Shown: positions 5,972 through 7,419 of the stretch, one piece after another
Position numbering within the stretch: position 1 is the first letter of the stretch
Layout of the letters: each line of letters opens with the position of its first letter
From: Planctomycetota bacterium
GTDB taxonomy: Bacteria > Planctomycetota > PUPC01 > DSUN01
DNA: 7,419 nucleotides
Reading direction: 5' to 3'
Assembly: GCA_035384565.1 (NCBI GenBank)
Contig: DAOOIT010000129.1
Coordinates: 1-7,419 of the forward strand
Notes under the pieces: model-generated
What the model was told of the DNA's origin: nothing
Seen by the model: the letters and a program-made list of their open reading frames with translations, nothing else
Databases searched by the model: none
Made by a program: the position numbers and the translations under genes

Positions 5972-7336
5972 TCAGCAACCACACAGCCTGCCCAGGATGG
6001 CCTTGGGCGAGGCGTCCCGGGGCATGCCATAGAGGGTCTGTCGCGCATCCCCCGGCGGAAAGGCCGTCAGCCCGACCTCGAGGTAGAAGGCGTTGGCCTT
6101 CGCACGGTCGCCCCTGAAGGCGTCGCGCGCCCATTCGCTCATCATGCCCGTGCCGCAGGCGCGTTGCAGCAGGGTGTGGCCGTAGAGGATGTACCCGCCG
6201 TTGCGGAAGTCGCCCGCGTAGGGGCGAAGCTCGGGGGCGTCGAAGGTGTCCACGAACTTCTGGCCGTAGTTGTTCATCTCGGTGCCCACGGAGAAGGGGA
6301 GGTGCCGCCGGCGGGCGGCGGCGACGATCTCCGCGAGCTTCTGGGTCTTCACCGCCTTGTCGGCGGGGTCGGCCAGGTTCCAGTTGCGGTCCGGCACGAT
6401 GTTGAGCACGGGGCAGCCCAGGTCGAGGAACCAGTCGAGGAGGGCGTCGGGGTCCGCTTCGCCGCGGCGGGTGCCGTCGAGCCAGGTCGCGCAGGGCAGG
6501 GCGTCCACATCGCGGATCATCTGCACCACGTCGCGTATCTGCGGGAACTTGGCGGGGTCGGGCGGCATGTAGCCGGGGCCGCCCTTCTTCATCAGCCTGG
6601 AGCGGATGGCGGTGCGGAACTTCGCCGTGTCGCCGAGGAGTCTCCCGATCTCCTCCGTCCTCAGCCCAGTGCGCTCGGCCCAGTAGGCCGCGAGCTTCGC
6701 GGCGTCGGGGAACATGGCGCGGGCCTTGGTGTCGAGGACGGCGAGCATGTGCCGCTCGGTGGCGTTGCCCGAGGGGGTCAGCGGCAGGACGTCGGCCGCG
6801 TAGTCCACTTCGACCGGGGCGATGACGGGGCGGAGGCGCTCGAGCATCTCTTCATTCCGCGCCCGTGCCCCGGCCCGCATGGCGTCCAGGCACGCAGCGG
6901 CCGGCGTGCCTGGCTCCGGCAGGCGCGTAAACCCGGTTCCCATGAAGTAGAGAATGCCCGGCTCGCCGGGGGAACTGAACTCCCAGTCGGGGAATTCGGG
7001 GGCGAAGACGCGGGTCTCCAACGCGACGTTGGTGCGCACGCCCAGCACCTCGCCCGCCTCGAACATCTCCTCCATCGCATCCAGCACGTCGAAGTCCACG
7101 GACCCGGCCACGTCGAGCCCTGCCTTCTTCGCCTCCCACACGATGCGCGATGGCGACCAGCCGAGGTAGTGGAAGGAGAAGAAGGTGTGGAAGTGCACGT
7201 TGACCGCGCCCGTCAGGGGCGGGATGGGGATGGCGCCTGCCTGGGCCAGCGAGGCCAGTTCCTGAAGCGCCGAGCGGCGCTCCTCGCGAACAAACGAGTT
7301 GAGGCGTTCCTCAAGGATTCCGGTTCTCTCTGCCAC
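5972..7336 (-). CDS. PHP-domain-like protein, putative metal-dependent hydrolase
   Basis: A 454-residue protein starting at GTG 7336, with AAAGGA about nine bases upstream. An N-terminal helical segment (residues 1-40) leads to NVHFHTFFSFHYLG (46-59), which matches the first PHP metal motif (HxHTxxS). Next comes a helix like the family's 'eAkkaGLD' segment (68-75), then SVDFD (79-83) where ordinary PHP proteins have TDHD, and ALETRVF resembling the third, Glu-containing motif. A second half with GTEMNNYGQKF is conserved-looking and may add metal ligands. PHP proteins include phosphoesterases such as histidinol phosphatase and polymerase-associated domains. This one is longer and diverged, so substrate and activity are unknown. 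There is no signal peptide or membrane segment; it is probably cytoplasmic. It is not part of the formate dehydrogenase operon and shows no clear link to the toxin-antitoxin pair. Confidence 0.7.
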   Translation of the reverse strand: MAERTGILEERLNSFVREERRSALQELASLAQAGAIPIPPLTGAVNVHFHTFFSFHYLGWSPSRIVWEAKKAGLDVAGSVDFDVLDAMEEMFEAGEVLGVRTNVALETRVFAPEFPDWEFSSPGEPGILYFMGTGFTRLPEPGTPAAACLDAMRAGARARNEEMLERLRPVIAPVEVDYAADVLPLTPSGNATERHMLAVLDTKARAMFPDAAKLAAYWAERTGLRTEEIGRLLGDTAKFRTAIRSRLMKKGGPGYMPPDPAKFPQIRDVVQMIRDVDALPCATWLDGTRRGEADPDALLDWFLDLGCPVLNIVPDRNWNLADPADKAVKTQKLAEIVAAARRRHLPFSVGTEMNNYGQKFVDTFDAPELRPYAGDFRNGGYILYGHTLLQRACGTGMMSEWARDAFRGDRAKANAFYLEVGLTAFPPGDARQTLYGMPRDASPKAILGRLCGC

Positions 7337-7377
7337 CCTTTCGCGTCCTTTCGTGTGTTCCGCGGGCTAGGAGCCTG

Positions 7378-7419
7378 TCCAAGAATCCGCGTGGGACTGC
7401 GACGCCCGCGATTCTGGCC
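7378..7419. repeat. Imperfect inverted repeat at the window edge
   Basis: AGAATCCGCG (7382-7391) pairs with CGCGATTCT (7407-7415), giving nine pairs with one bulged C around a 15-base loop, just upstream of the PHP-like gene's ribosome-binding site. The flank AGGAGCCTGTCC (7369-7380) looks like the outer part of a dispersed palindromic element or insertion-sequence end that could continue beyond 7419. Only half can be seen, so its nature is open. Confidence 0.3.

Noticed and set aside
5838..6134. N-terminal extension of the antitoxin
   Set aside because: It would run through the promoter and operator and into the PHP-like gene; the ATG at 5837 has a well-placed GGAGG and begins the Phd/YefM domain.
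7351..7400. Promoter for the PHP-like gene (TTGGAC on the minus strand)
   Set aside because: The hexamer 17 bases on is AACACA, a poor -10 match, and the -35-like sequence is part of the inverted repeat.

Overview
The window is very GC-rich (GC-biased third codon positions throughout) and comes from an anaerobic or facultatively anaerobic bacterium that uses selenocysteine. No marker gene fixes the phylum. Gene style, the heptad simple-sequence repeat and the PHP-like gene would fit a Planctomycetota/PVC-type or similar environmental lineage, but that is a guess.

Bases 1-5175 (+ strand) are a tightly packed formate dehydrogenase operon. It starts with the 3' part of a NuoF/HydB/HndC-type NAD(H)-binding flavoprotein subunit. 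Next is a 901-residue molybdenum- or tungsten-containing formate dehydrogenase catalytic subunit, interrupted by an in-frame TGA at 1888-1890. That TGA is a selenocysteine codon (Sec350), followed by a bacterial SECIS hairpin, so a standard gene caller splits one gene in two. After it come fdhD (sulfur transfer to the cofactor), mobA (makes the guanine-dinucleotide form of the cofactor) and an unrecognised 74-residue protein built of two similar halves. Stop and start codons overlap (ATGA, TGATG) or sit next to Shine-Dalgarno sequences, which implies one transcript with translational coupling. Together the genes make an NAD-linked, possibly electron-bifurcating, soluble formate dehydrogenase or CO2 reductase plus part of its cofactor-maturation set. 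The NuoE-like subunit, if present, would lie upstream; no selA/B/C/D gene is in the window.

Bases 5162-5911 (- strand) hold a toxin-antitoxin module: a Phd/YefM-type antitoxin followed by an overlapping VapC-type PIN-domain toxin. The toxin's 3' end overlaps the end of the 74-residue gene tail to tail. An AT-rich island upstream carries a near-consensus sigma-70 promoter overlaid with inverted repeats, probably an autoregulatory operator.

Bases 5972-7336 (- strand) encode a 454-residue PHP-like putative metal-dependent hydrolase with an atypical second metal motif. The last 83 bases contain its ribosome-binding site and an imperfect inverted repeat cut off by the window edge.
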